Position numbers and translations under genes: made by a program
Shown here: positions 8,310 to 17,200 of the stretch, piece after piece
Numbering within the stretch: position 1 is the first letter of the stretch
How the letters are laid out: each line of letters opens with the position of its first letter
The notes under the pieces: model-generated
Told to the model about the DNA's origin: nothing
Databases searched by the model: none
The model's input: only the letters and a program-made list of their open reading frames with translations
NCBI GenBank assembly: GCA_016795295.1
Contig: JAEUHP010000007.1
Span: 20,315 to 84,314, forward strand
Reading direction: 5' to 3'
Origin: Planctomycetota bacterium
Lineage (GTDB): Bacteria; Planctomycetota; UBA1135; UBA2386
DNA length: 64,000 nt

Positions 8310-9659
8310 TCAGCGGCGTTCGCCCACGGGCAGCCGTGCGAACGCGCCCTCCCGCTGCAAGCGCAGCACCACGGCCCGGTGGCGATCGGGGATCGCACCG
8401 CGCACAGGCCCAGCAGCGGCACGGCGAACGGCCGCAGCCGCGTAGACACCTTCGAGTTCCGCCACGTGTTGGTCGAGGTCCGGCGGCAGCGCCGGCAGCC
8501 GGGCCCGCAGCGTGCCCCACAGCCCCGGCTCGTCGACGAAGCGCCGCAGCGCCGCGGCGAGCGACTCTGCCGATCCGGGATCGACCACCAGCCCGCCGCC
8601 AGCGGCCCTGGCGCCGAGCGCGCCGCGCGCGGACACGACACAGGGCAGGCCCAGCTCGAAGCACTCGTCGAGCACGATGCCGAAGGTCTCGAGGCAAGTG
8701 CTCGGGAACACCCCAACCGCCGGCTGCAGCCGGTGCAGCGCCTCGGTTTCGAACCGGCCGTGGAACACCACCGGCAGGCCCGCGGCGGCCGCGCGCAACT
8801 GGGCTTCGAAGGCCGTGGTGGCGAAACCACCGAGCACATGCAACTCGACCAACCGCCGCAGCGGTTGCTGGCACAGCCGGCGGAAGGCTTCGACCAACAC
8901 CCGCACCCCCTTGTGCTCCGCCACGCCGCCCCAGAACGCGAACCGCAGCACCCCGTCCACCGCCGGCTCCGGCACCGGACCGCGCCCCGCAAAGCGCCGG
9001 CGGTAGCCCAACGGCAGCACCTGGAACGCCGCGCGCGGCACCCCCAGAGTGCTGGCAATCAGCTCCGCCGTGGCCGCAACCCCGACCAACAATGCGTCGG
9101 CCATCGTCAGTTCGGCCCGATTCTGCGCCGCGAACAGCTCGATGCCGGCGTCGAGCTCGGCGGCCGTTTCGTGGCCGTAGCGCGGCACACAGTCGCGGCA
9201 GGACGCGGGACCGAGGGGCCGCAGGCACACTTCGCCGTCTGGCCGCAGGCGGAAGGCCCGCGGGCAGGACGCATAGTAGTCGTGCAATGTGACCACGGCT
9301 GGGATGCCCTGGCGCTGCACGATCTCGACCAAGTTCGTGGTCAACCGCAACCACTGGTGCACGTGCACCACCTTGGGACGATGCCGCAGCAGGAACGCCT
9401 CGAGCTGGGCCTCGACGCCGGGGTGCCACGCCTTGCTGTAGAGATCGAAGAACAGGTCGTCGCGGTGCAGGCGGTACACCGGCACCGGCCCGAGCGACAA
9501 GGTCTCGAGGCCGACTTCGGGCCACGGCTGGTGGCTGCCCGTCAGCACCGCGACGTCATGGCCCAGCGCGTGTTGCGCGCCGATCAGATCCTGCACGTAA
9601 CTCTCGACCCCACCGCGCGTCTCGGGAGCCATCTGGTGGCACAGATGCAGCACGTCCAT
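8310..9659 (-). CDS. GT4-family glycosyltransferase
   Basis: This 449-residue glycosyltransferase has a GT-B fold. It has the N-terminal 'LHLCHQMAPETRGGVE' loop, where the Gly-Gly pair contacts the donor sugar nucleotide. The C-terminal domain holds 'FAFWGGVAEHKGVRVLVEAF' and the E-x7-E motif in 'CLETFGIVLDECFELGLP'. A Cys-rich insert ('CLRPLGPASCRDC') could bind a metal and is seen in some GT4 enzymes. It is the last gene of the 8.3-14.1 kb minus-strand run and starts 3 bases after the deacetylase stop. It probably transfers a sugar during assembly of a surface glycan or glycolipid; the donor is unknown. Confidence 0.88.
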   Translation of the reverse strand: MDVLHLCHQMAPETRGGVESYVQDLIGAQHALGHDVAVLTGSHQPWPEVGLETLSLGPVPVYRLHRDDLFFDLYSKAWHPGVEAQLEAFLLRHRPKVVHVHQWLRLTTNLVEIVQRQGIPAVVTLHDYYASCPRAFRLRPDGEVCLRPLGPASCRDCVPRYGHETAAELDAGIELFAAQNRAELTMADALLVGVAATAELIASTLGVPRAAFQVLPLGYRRRFAGRGPVPEPAVDGVLRFAFWGGVAEHKGVRVLVEAFRRLCQQPLRRLVELHVLGGFATTAFEAQLRAAAAGLPVVFHGRFETEALHRLQPAVGVFPSTCLETFGIVLDECFELGLPCVVSARGALGARAAGGGLVVDPGSAESLAAALRRFVDEPGLWGTLRARLPALPPDLDQHVAELEGVYAAAAVRRAAAGPVRGAIPDRHRAVVLRLQREGAFARLPVGERR

Positions 9660-9662
9660 GGC

Positions 9663-10451
9663 CTAGCTCCGGTAGCGCTGCGCGCGCTGCTGGTCGAGTT
9701 CACCCCGGACCGCCAGGTACTGTTCGACGTGGACCACGTAGGCCTCCATCTCCGCCGTGAGCCGCAAAGCCAGGTCCTGCGCGTGCGCCCGCAACACTTC
9801 TTGCCACGACCGTGCGTCGCGCACCCACGAATGAGGATGGATCAAGGTGTGCAGGCGGGGGTGGTGGAACTTGGTGCACACGCAGCCTTCGCGCCAGTGG
9901 AAGCCGCTGTCGCCGAAGTACGGAATGTCGCGCACCAGCGCTGGCTGGTAGGCACACGGGTGGTCGGGACTGATGTCGGCGAGCACCGGGCCGGCCGCCG
10001 GCTGGTGCTGCGCGATCGTATGGGTTCGGAAGCCCACCAACGCCTCGAACGTGCGCAAGTCCGCACGCGTGCCCGCCACCGGGTCCGTGCCGCGCTCGAG
10101 GAAGAAGCCGGGTTCGTAGTGCAGGCCCACTTCGTGCCCCAGCGCCGCCACCTGGCGCACCGAATCGAGCACCGCGCCGTCCATCAGGTTGTAGAACGGC
10201 GCATGCAGGCGGTAGTAGTAGGTCGTGTGCACGCCGAGTTCGTGCTCGAGCTGCGCCATGCGCAGCGCACTCCACGGCGTGATGTCGACATCGTGCCGGA
10301 TCAGCAGGAAGTCGCGCTCCGGCAGCCCTCGCGCCACGTCCCGCACCAGCGGCAGCCAGTAGCGCTGCTTCGCCACTTCGAGCAGATGCCGGTAGTGCGG
10401 CAAGCTGTAGGCACAGCGCGGCTCCGGTGGCAAGTCGGCTCCGTCGTTCAC
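9663..10451 (-). CDS. Polysaccharide deacetylase-like (NodB-type) protein
   Basis: This 262-residue protein starts at a GTG overlapping the upstream stop in GTGA. 'LIRHDVDITPWSALRM' matches the 'RHDVD' signature of deacetylase-like proteins found in capsule and O-antigen loci, where the Asp and His residues act in catalysis and metal binding. 'HEVGLHYEPGFFLERG' and 'IHPHSW' are further expected segments. Such proteins remove N-acetyl groups from sugars, which would produce a free amine. The upstream gene is an acyltransferase fused to a lipoyl domain, so the pair could swap an acetyl group for another acyl group. That functional pairing is inference. Confidence 0.8.
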   Translation of the reverse strand: MNDGADLPPEPRCAYSLPHYRHLLEVAKQRYWLPLVRDVARGLPERDFLLIRHDVDITPWSALRMAQLEHELGVHTTYYYRLHAPFYNLMDGAVLDSVRQVAALGHEVGLHYEPGFFLERGTDPVAGTRADLRTFEALVGFRTHTIAQHQPAAGPVLADISPDHPCAYQPALVRDIPYFGDSGFHWREGCVCTKFHHPRLHTLIHPHSWVRDARSWQEVLRAHAQDLALRLTAEMEAYVVHVEQYLAVRGELDQQRAQRYRS

Positions 10452-12076
10452 AGCCACCCCCCGCGGTAGGCCCAGCTGCGCGGGTGCAGCCGGCAGCCGC
10501 GTTTGCGCAGGAACTCGCGGAATGCCGCCGCCAGCGGCCCGAGCGGCCCGCGCACGCGCGGCGGCGCAAGCCCGATCGCCGTGACCGTGTCGGGCACGGC
10601 CAGGAACTCCGCATCGGGGAACTGCACGGCCACCAGCACCGTCTCGGTGGCCCGCGGCCCGTCGGGCACCGGGGCCACCGCGGCACAACGCAGCACGTGC
10701 CGGCCGGTGGCAGCGTCCACCTGCACACCCGTGGCACCGCAGTGGCTCGCCATCGTGACGCGGTGGCCGCGCAGTTCGAGCTGCCGGGCGAACTCGACCA
10801 CCAGACCACTCGCGCGTTCCGCCACCTGTTCGGGGCTGAGCTGCGGCGCCGCCGCCTTGAGGTCCACCGCGGGCACGCCGCCGAACAGCCGCCCAGGCGG
10901 CACCGAGGTGACGACCGAGGAACCCGACAAGACCACCGCACCGGCCCCCACTTCGACCCCGGGGAACAACACGGCGCCGATGCCGATCTGCGCCCCGTCG
11001 CCGAGGCGCACGGCGGCGAACCGGCTGGGGTACCCCAGCAGCGTGTTCGGGCCGAACGAGTGGGTCATGACACACGCGCTCCGCGACACCACCACCTCGT
11101 CGCCGATCTGCAGCGTGCGGCACGGGTTCAGGTGCACGTGCTCACCGACGAAACCGTGGCTGCCGACCCGCAATTCGGCCTCCGGATCCATCGCGCCGCC
11201 GCCGCCGACCTCCACGTCGTCGGCGAAGAACGCATTGTCGCCGCAGTCGATGCGCCGGCTGCGCACCCGGCAACGGGCACCGAAGTGCAGCAGTTCGCCG
11301 GCGTGCAGGGACGCAGCTTCGACCACGGTTCCGGCACCGAAGTAGGCACCGGCGCCGAGCACCAGCCGTTCGCACAGCAGCACAGCACCCACCCCCAGCG
11401 TCGTGTCGCCGCCCACCAGCGCGCCGTGCCGGCGGTACAGCTGCAGCTTGAGTTCACTGCCGAGCTGCGCAAACCCCGGATCTCGGCGGATCGCCGCCAG
11501 GAACTCCGGGGCCACGGTACCGTCGGCCAAGGGCGTCGCGGGCGCCGCGGGCGCCACCACCTGCGCTGCCTCGACGTCCACCACCCGCACCATGCCCCCG
11601 GGCCCCGTGCCGCGCACCGAACCGAGGTCGATCTGCAATTCGATGGCCCGCCGGCGCGCTGCGGGAGCCACCGGTGCCGGAACGGTGGGTGGCACCGCCT
11701 GGGCAGGGCCCACCTGCCCGTCGAGGGTCAGGCTCGCCACCGTTCGCGACGCCACCGCCGGCGGCGCCGGAGCAGGGCCCGCAGCCTGGGCAGATCCCCC
11801 ACCGAGAGCCGCCACCACCGCATCGTCGCACGCTTCGCCAGCCGCGCCGAGCACACCGATCGCCGCCTGCAGGGGCACGCGCGTGCCGTTGGCGCACAAC
11901 TGCCGCAGCAGCACCCCATCGGCCGCGGCCTCCACGTCGAACGCGGCTTTCAGGGTCTCGACCGTGGCGATGGTCTGCCCCGCGCGCACGCGTTCGCCGA
12001 CCGCGACCCGCCATTCCACGAACAACACGTCCTCTTCGGCCGTGCCCAGATACGGCAACTGCTGCAGGATCGCCAT
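10448..12076 (-). CDS. Lipoyl domain + E3/E1-binding domain + left-handed beta-helix acyltransferase fusion
   Basis: This 542-residue protein has an unusual order of domains. Residues 1-75 are a lipoyl domain with 'TVETLKAAFDVEA', where Lys43 is the expected lipoylated residue; the absence of Met on both sides argues against biotin. After a Pro/Ala linker, residues about 139-170 match the peripheral subunit-binding domain of E2 proteins ('LGSVRGTGPGGMVRVVDVEA'). Residues about 222-405 are hexapeptide repeats of a left-handed beta helix, with 'CVMTHSFGPN' holding a plausible catalytic His. About 130 unassigned residues follow. The normal E2 catalytic domain is absent. It starts 1 base after the E1 stop (TGAGATG) and overlaps the deacetylase by 4 bases. 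This suggests that an acyl group made by E1 is passed from the lipoyl arm to a sugar. Confidence 0.85.
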   Translation of the reverse strand: MAILQQLPYLGTAEEDVLFVEWRVAVGERVRAGQTIATVETLKAAFDVEAAADGVLLRQLCANGTRVPLQAAIGVLGAAGEACDDAVVAALGGGSAQAAGPAPAPPAVASRTVASLTLDGQVGPAQAVPPTVPAPVAPAARRRAIELQIDLGSVRGTGPGGMVRVVDVEAAQVVAPAAPATPLADGTVAPEFLAAIRRDPGFAQLGSELKLQLYRRHGALVGGDTTLGVGAVLLCERLVLGAGAYFGAGTVVEAASLHAGELLHFGARCRVRSRRIDCGDNAFFADDVEVGGGGAMDPEAELRVGSHGFVGEHVHLNPCRTLQIGDEVVVSRSACVMTHSFGPNTLLGYPSRFAAVRLGDGAQIGIGAVLFPGVEVGAGAVVLSGSSVVTSVPPGRLFGGVPAVDLKAAAPQLSPEQVAERASGLVVEFARQLELRGHRVTMASHCGATGVQVDAATGRHVLRCAAVAPVPDGPRATETVLVAVQFPDAEFLAVPDTVTAIGLAPPRVRGPLGPLAAAFREFLRKRGCRLHPRSWAYRGGWL

Positions 12077-12077
12077 C

Positions 12078-14078
12078 TCAGTACTCCCGGACCAACGCCC
12101 GCGCCATGGCCGCCACGGCCGCCGCGTCGGGCATCACCAGTTCCTCCAACTGCGGCGACGACGGCATCGGCGTGTGCGCCGCAGCCACCTTGCAGAGGGG
12201 TGCGTGCAACCAGCCGAACACCACCGGCAGCAGCGCGCCGATCCACGCATCGCCAACGCCGCCCACGGCCGACCCTTCGTGCACGACCACGCCGCGGCCG
12301 GTGGTGCGCAGCACTTCGGCACAGGTTTCGACGTCCAAGGGGGCCAACGATCGCAGATCGACGATCCCGGCGTCGATGCCTTCGCCAGCCAGCATCGCCG
12401 CGGCAGCCTGGCACAGCGGCAAGCACTGCCCATAGGTGAACAGGGTCACGTCGCGCCCGTCTCGGTCGATGCGCGCGCGGCCGAACGGCACCAGGTGGTC
12501 GGCCGCGGGCATCACGCCACGCGCCGGATAGAGCAACTTCGGCTCCAGGAACAGCACTGGGGCCGCGGTGCGCAGCGCGGTGCGCAACAGCCCCACCGCG
12601 TCGGCCAGATTGGCCGGGCAGACCACCTGCAGCCCCGGCACGTGCAGGAACCAGGCCTCGAGACTCTGGCTGTGCGTGGCGCCGTAGCCGTGCCGGCGGC
12701 CGATCGGCATGCGCACCGTCAGCGGCACCTGCACCTGGCCCGCGTACATGTAGCGCAGCTTCGCCGCGTGGTTGACCAGCGCGTCCATGCAGCAGGTGAC
12801 GAAGTCGCCGAACATCAGCTCGACCACCGGATGCAGGCCGCCCATCGCCGCGCCGACCGCGAGTCCGGTGAAGCCGTTCTCGCTGATCGGCGTCTCGCGC
12901 ACGCGTGCCGGCCCGAACTGCTGCAGGAGGCCGCGCGTCACCCCGAACGCGCCGCCGTAGGCACCGAGGTCTTCGCCGAGCAGCAGCACGCGTGGGTCGC
13001 GTTCGAGTTCGCCGCGCAAGGTCTCGCGCAGCGCTTCGGTCACGGTGGTGCTGCTACCGGCAGCGATCCGGCACGGCGCGGGCCCCGGTTCGGCCGCTGG
13101 CAGGTCGAGGTCCGCGAGCGCCACGGCGCGATCCCCGGGCGGCGCCGCCAAGGCAAACCGCACCGCCGCGGCGATCTCGGCCTCCACTTCTTGCGCCACT
13201 GCAGCCACCGCCGCGGGTGCCAGCTCCGCCGCAGCCTGCCACAGCAGCAACGGATCGCGCTGCCGCCAGGCCGCATCGTCCGCTGCATCCCGGTAGACGC
13301 ACGGATCGCTCTTGCTGTGGCCGAAGTGCCGCCAAGTCGTGCATTCGAGCAGCGCCGGCCCTTCGCCCGCACGCGCCCGCGCCAGCAGCGGCGCCGCCGC
13401 CGCCAGCACCGCGCCGAGCTGGTTGCCGTCGCAGCGCGCCGTCGCCATGCCCCGGTAGCGGCTCGCCCATTCGGTGTAGTCGGCGCACGCAGAATGCGCC
13501 GCCACCGGCGTCGACATGGCGAAGCCGTTGTTCTCCAACACGAACACCACCGGCAGTCGCCACAGCGCCGCCAGGTTGAGACTCTCGTGGAACGCCCCCG
13601 TGGCGGCAGCGCCGTCGCCCAGATACGCCACCACCACGCGGCCGGTGCCGCGCAACTGTTGCGCGAGCGCGAGCCCCGCCGCGATCGGCAGGCCCCCGCC
13701 CGTGATGCCATTGCTGCCGAAGTGCCCGATCTCGGGCACCGCGGTGTGCTGGCTGCCGCCCTTGCCGCGGCAGTAACCGGCAGCGCGCCCGGCGAACTCC
13801 GCCAGCGTGCGATCCGCTGCCGCCCCTTTGGCCAGCAGGTGGCCGTGGCCGCGGTGGGTGCTGGTCACCAGATCGTCTGGTTCGAGCAGCGCCGAAACCC
13901 CCACCGGCACCGCCTCCTGACCCGCGCACAGATGTGTGGTGCCGCCGATCGCCCCGCTGCCGACCAGCCGGTGCAGTTCCTGCTCGAAGCGGCGGATGCG
14001 CAGCATGCTGCGGTAGAGCTGCAACGGTTGCAGCTGCGGCGTCTGGCTGGCGGCCGCGTTGGCGGGACACGGGTGCAT
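12078..14078 (-). CDS. Fused alpha-beta 2-oxoacid dehydrogenase E1 component
   Basis: This 666-residue protein joins the alpha and beta E1 subunits. Residues about 15-325 form the alpha half with the thiamine diphosphate motif, GDG at 154-156 and the closing NN at 183-184, plus the 'RHFGHSKSD' loop. Residues about 340-666 are the beta half (transketolase-like pyrimidine-binding and C-terminal domains), with 'VLLLGEDLGAYGGAFGVT' and 'ETPISENGFTGLAVGAAM'. The ATG at 14078 is chosen because homology begins just after it. It should decarboxylate a 2-oxo acid and acylate a lipoyl domain, and the next gene supplies exactly such a domain. No E3 dehydrogenase gene is in the window. The acid (pyruvate, branched-chain or other) cannot be told. 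Confidence 0.88.
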   Translation of the reverse strand: MHPCPANAAASQTPQLQPLQLYRSMLRIRRFEQELHRLVGSGAIGGTTHLCAGQEAVPVGVSALLEPDDLVTSTHRGHGHLLAKGAAADRTLAEFAGRAAGYCRGKGGSQHTAVPEIGHFGSNGITGGGLPIAAGLALAQQLRGTGRVVVAYLGDGAAATGAFHESLNLAALWRLPVVFVLENNGFAMSTPVAAHSACADYTEWASRYRGMATARCDGNQLGAVLAAAAPLLARARAGEGPALLECTTWRHFGHSKSDPCVYRDAADDAAWRQRDPLLLWQAAAELAPAAVAAVAQEVEAEIAAAVRFALAAPPGDRAVALADLDLPAAEPGPAPCRIAAGSSTTVTEALRETLRGELERDPRVLLLGEDLGAYGGAFGVTRGLLQQFGPARVRETPISENGFTGLAVGAAMGGLHPVVELMFGDFVTCCMDALVNHAAKLRYMYAGQVQVPLTVRMPIGRRHGYGATHSQSLEAWFLHVPGLQVVCPANLADAVGLLRTALRTAAPVLFLEPKLLYPARGVMPAADHLVPFGRARIDRDGRDVTLFTYGQCLPLCQAAAAMLAGEGIDAGIVDLRSLAPLDVETCAEVLRTTGRGVVVHEGSAVGGVGDAWIGALLPVVFGWLHAPLCKVAAAHTPMPSSPQLEELVMPDAAAVAAMARALVREY

Positions 14079-14213
14079 CGGCGTTGGGCGGGACAGAGCC
14101 CACCGGGGATCGCCCAAGGCTACGCCGGGTCTGAAGCCGTCACGGGACGCACAAGTGCGTAACGGCCCCGGGCCGAAGTCGCAGGCGAACACGCCGCAAC
14201 CACGGCTCCACCG

Positions 14214-17200
14214 TCATCCCTGCGTTGCCATCGGCTGCACCGGCGCACCCGTGTAACGGCGCCCCGCCAACAGCACTTCCTGCTTCATGACCACGCTGTG
14301 CGGCGTGACTTCCGCACCAGCCCCGATCGACGCCCCGTACAACACCACCGAAGCGTGCCCGAGCGTCGCGCCAGCACCGACCCGCACCGGCGCGATCTTC
14401 AGCACGCGGTCCTCGAACGTGTGCGCCTGGAACATCGTGTCCACCGTGGCGCCATCGCCGAACTCCAGCATGTCCGGGTCCACCACGTGCGCGAAGCCGG
14501 GCCCGAGCACCACTCCACGCCCCAATCGCATGCCCATGGCGCGCAGACACCAAGCGAGCCACGGCGTGCCGCCGAACGGTGCCAGCACCGGCCGCGCCAA
14601 GAAGCCCCACAGCACGTACAAGAAGTCCCAGCGGCTGCACCAGCACGACCACAGCCCGTGCTGGCCGGAGCGCACGCGTCCGAGCAGCAGCCACTTCGCC
14701 GCACACACGAAGAGCACCGCCGCAGCCCCGGTCGCCACCGAGGCCAACACGGCACGGAAGAGCCAGCCCACACTCGCCTCAGGCGCCCCGGCGACCTGCC
14801 ACCAGCACCCCAGCAGGGCCGCAGCGGCGAACGGCAGCGCGCAGCGCAGCAGTTCCCACACCGCTCGGTTGGTGCGCTGCAACCAGCCCGGCGCCACGGT
14901 CAGGCGCGCGTCGACGGCGACCACTTCGCGCTGCGGCAACGGGAACGGTGGCAAACCGAACCACGCCGAACCCGCCGGCATGCGCGTCCCGTCGGCCACC
15001 GTGCACACCCCGAGCAGCAGATCGTCTGGCAACACCGTGCCGGCCGGCACCACCACGTGGTTGCCGAGGAAAGTCCGCTCGCCGAGCTGCACCGGGCCGA
15101 TGCGCAGCGCTCCGGCGCGCAGCACCGGCTCGCCGAGGTAGATGCCGTCGGCCAGGAAGCAGGTGCCGCCGAGGGTCAGGTGCTCCGGGAGCGTGCCGGT
15201 GATGGTGCTGATCTCGGCGGCACGGCCGATGCGCGCGCCGGCGAGGCGCAGGAACCACGGCCAGAACAGCGTGCCGGACAGCCAGACGCCCGCGGCTTCG
15301 AGTTCGTGGCTGCGGTGTTCGAACAGCACATGGGCCACGCTGCGCACCGCGTGCCAGCCCGTGGCCACCCGCGGCGACCAGCGCAACCAACAGGCCGCGC
15401 CGAGCACGCGCAGCGGCACCCAGCCGAGCAACGCCAAGGCCAAGGCCCCCACTGGCAACGGGCCAGCGAACTCGCCGAGCACCGCGCCGAACAGGGCCAC
15501 TTGGCCCGTCGTCGCCGCCAGCAGCGCCACCAAGGCCAACACGGCGAGGCCCGCGCCGGCGGCACTGGCAGCCCGCAGCGCCAACACCAGCAGCGTGTGG
15601 GCGAGCGCCGGCAACGCGGCCGCAACCCCACCCGCCAACGCTGGCGGCGCGTCGGCGTCGGCAAGGCAGCGCGCCGCCGGCACGCCGTCCCACACCTCGC
15701 CCGCCGGCACCGCCACACCCCGCGGCGGAATCGCATGCGGTCGCAGCCGCGCCCCGGCCCCGAGCGAACTGCCGCCCTGCAGACCACTGCGCACCTCCAG
15801 CACGGCCCGCGGGCCGAGTTGCACCGGCGCATGCACCAGCAGGCCATCGCGCAACTCGACGAGCCCGAGCGCCGCATCGCGGCCGACCACGGCCCCGTCG
15901 CCCACTTCGAGCAGCGCCCAGGCGCCGCGGCGCAGTTCCACGCCGCGCGCGAAGTGCACGCCTCGGCCGATCCGCGCACCGAGCCAGCGCAGTGCAGCGT
16001 TCTGCAGCGCAGTGCCCTGCAGCAGGTCCCACGGCACCCAGCGCGCCAGCCGTTCGACGCACCAGTGGCGCAGGTAGGGCAGGCTGTGCACGGGCACCGC
16101 ACCCGGTTGCACCCGGCCCACCAGCAGCCAGGCGCCGAAACGCACCGCGGCCAGCGCCGGAAGCGTCCAGGCAAGGCGTACGAGCCAGGCGGCGACCGGC
16201 ACCACCACCCAGGCCGACCAGCCAAACGGCGACAGGGCTGCCACGCACGGTTGCCACGGCCACACGGCCAGCAGCCACAAGGCGCCGGCCAGTTCGGCGG
16301 CGAGCCACGCAGCCTGCAGGCAGGCGACGAGGCGCGGGCGCGGGCGGGCCGCCACCGTGGCCGGTTCGCGTTGCCGAGGCTCGGCCTGGCCAGAGCCAGC
16401 CGCGGCGAACCGGGCCAGCGCACGCGCGGTGCGCTGTTCGTAGACCGCACGCACAGTGATCGCCGCGGTGGCGGGCTGGGCGCGCAGGCGGGACACCAGC
16501 GCGGCGGCGCGCAGCGAGTTGCCGCCGAGCGCGAAAAAATCGTCGTCCGGCCCCGCCTTGGTGCCGAGCTCGGTGCCGACGGCGGCAGTGATCACCGCCA
16601 GCAAGTCCCCTGCGGCGTCGTTGGTGCCCCAAGACGCAGCGCCCGCGCGCGCCGCGGCGGTGGCAGGTTCGACCATGGTTCCGGCAGCAGGTCCGGCAGC
16701 GGCCGCCAGCGCGGGCAAGCCAGCGAGCACCGCCCGCCGGTCGAGTTTGCCACCCACCGTGGTCGGCAATGCGTCGACCACCCACCAGCGCTCCGGCACG
16801 CAGTGTGGCGGCAGCAGGCTGCGCAGGGCCAAAGCGAGTGCCGGTGTCGCCAGCGCGGCTTCGGGGTGTGCCGGCACCACACACGCCACCAGTTGGTCGC
16901 CTTGCAGCACACACGCCGCCTGCCGTACCCCGGGCAACAGGGTGATCTGCGCTTCGATCTCGGCGAGCTCGACGCGGTGGCCGCGCACCTTGACCTGGGC
17001 ATCCAGGCGGCCGTGGTAATAGAGCGCGCCATCCGGAGCGCGGTGCACGGCATCGCCCGTGCGGTAGATGCGGCCGAACTGCGGATGCGCGACGAACTTG
17101 ACCGCGGTCGCTTCCGGCGCCCCGAGGTAACCACGTGCCAGCACGGCACCGCCGATGCACAGTTCGCCGCGTTCGCCATCGGCCACCGGCTCCAGCGCCT

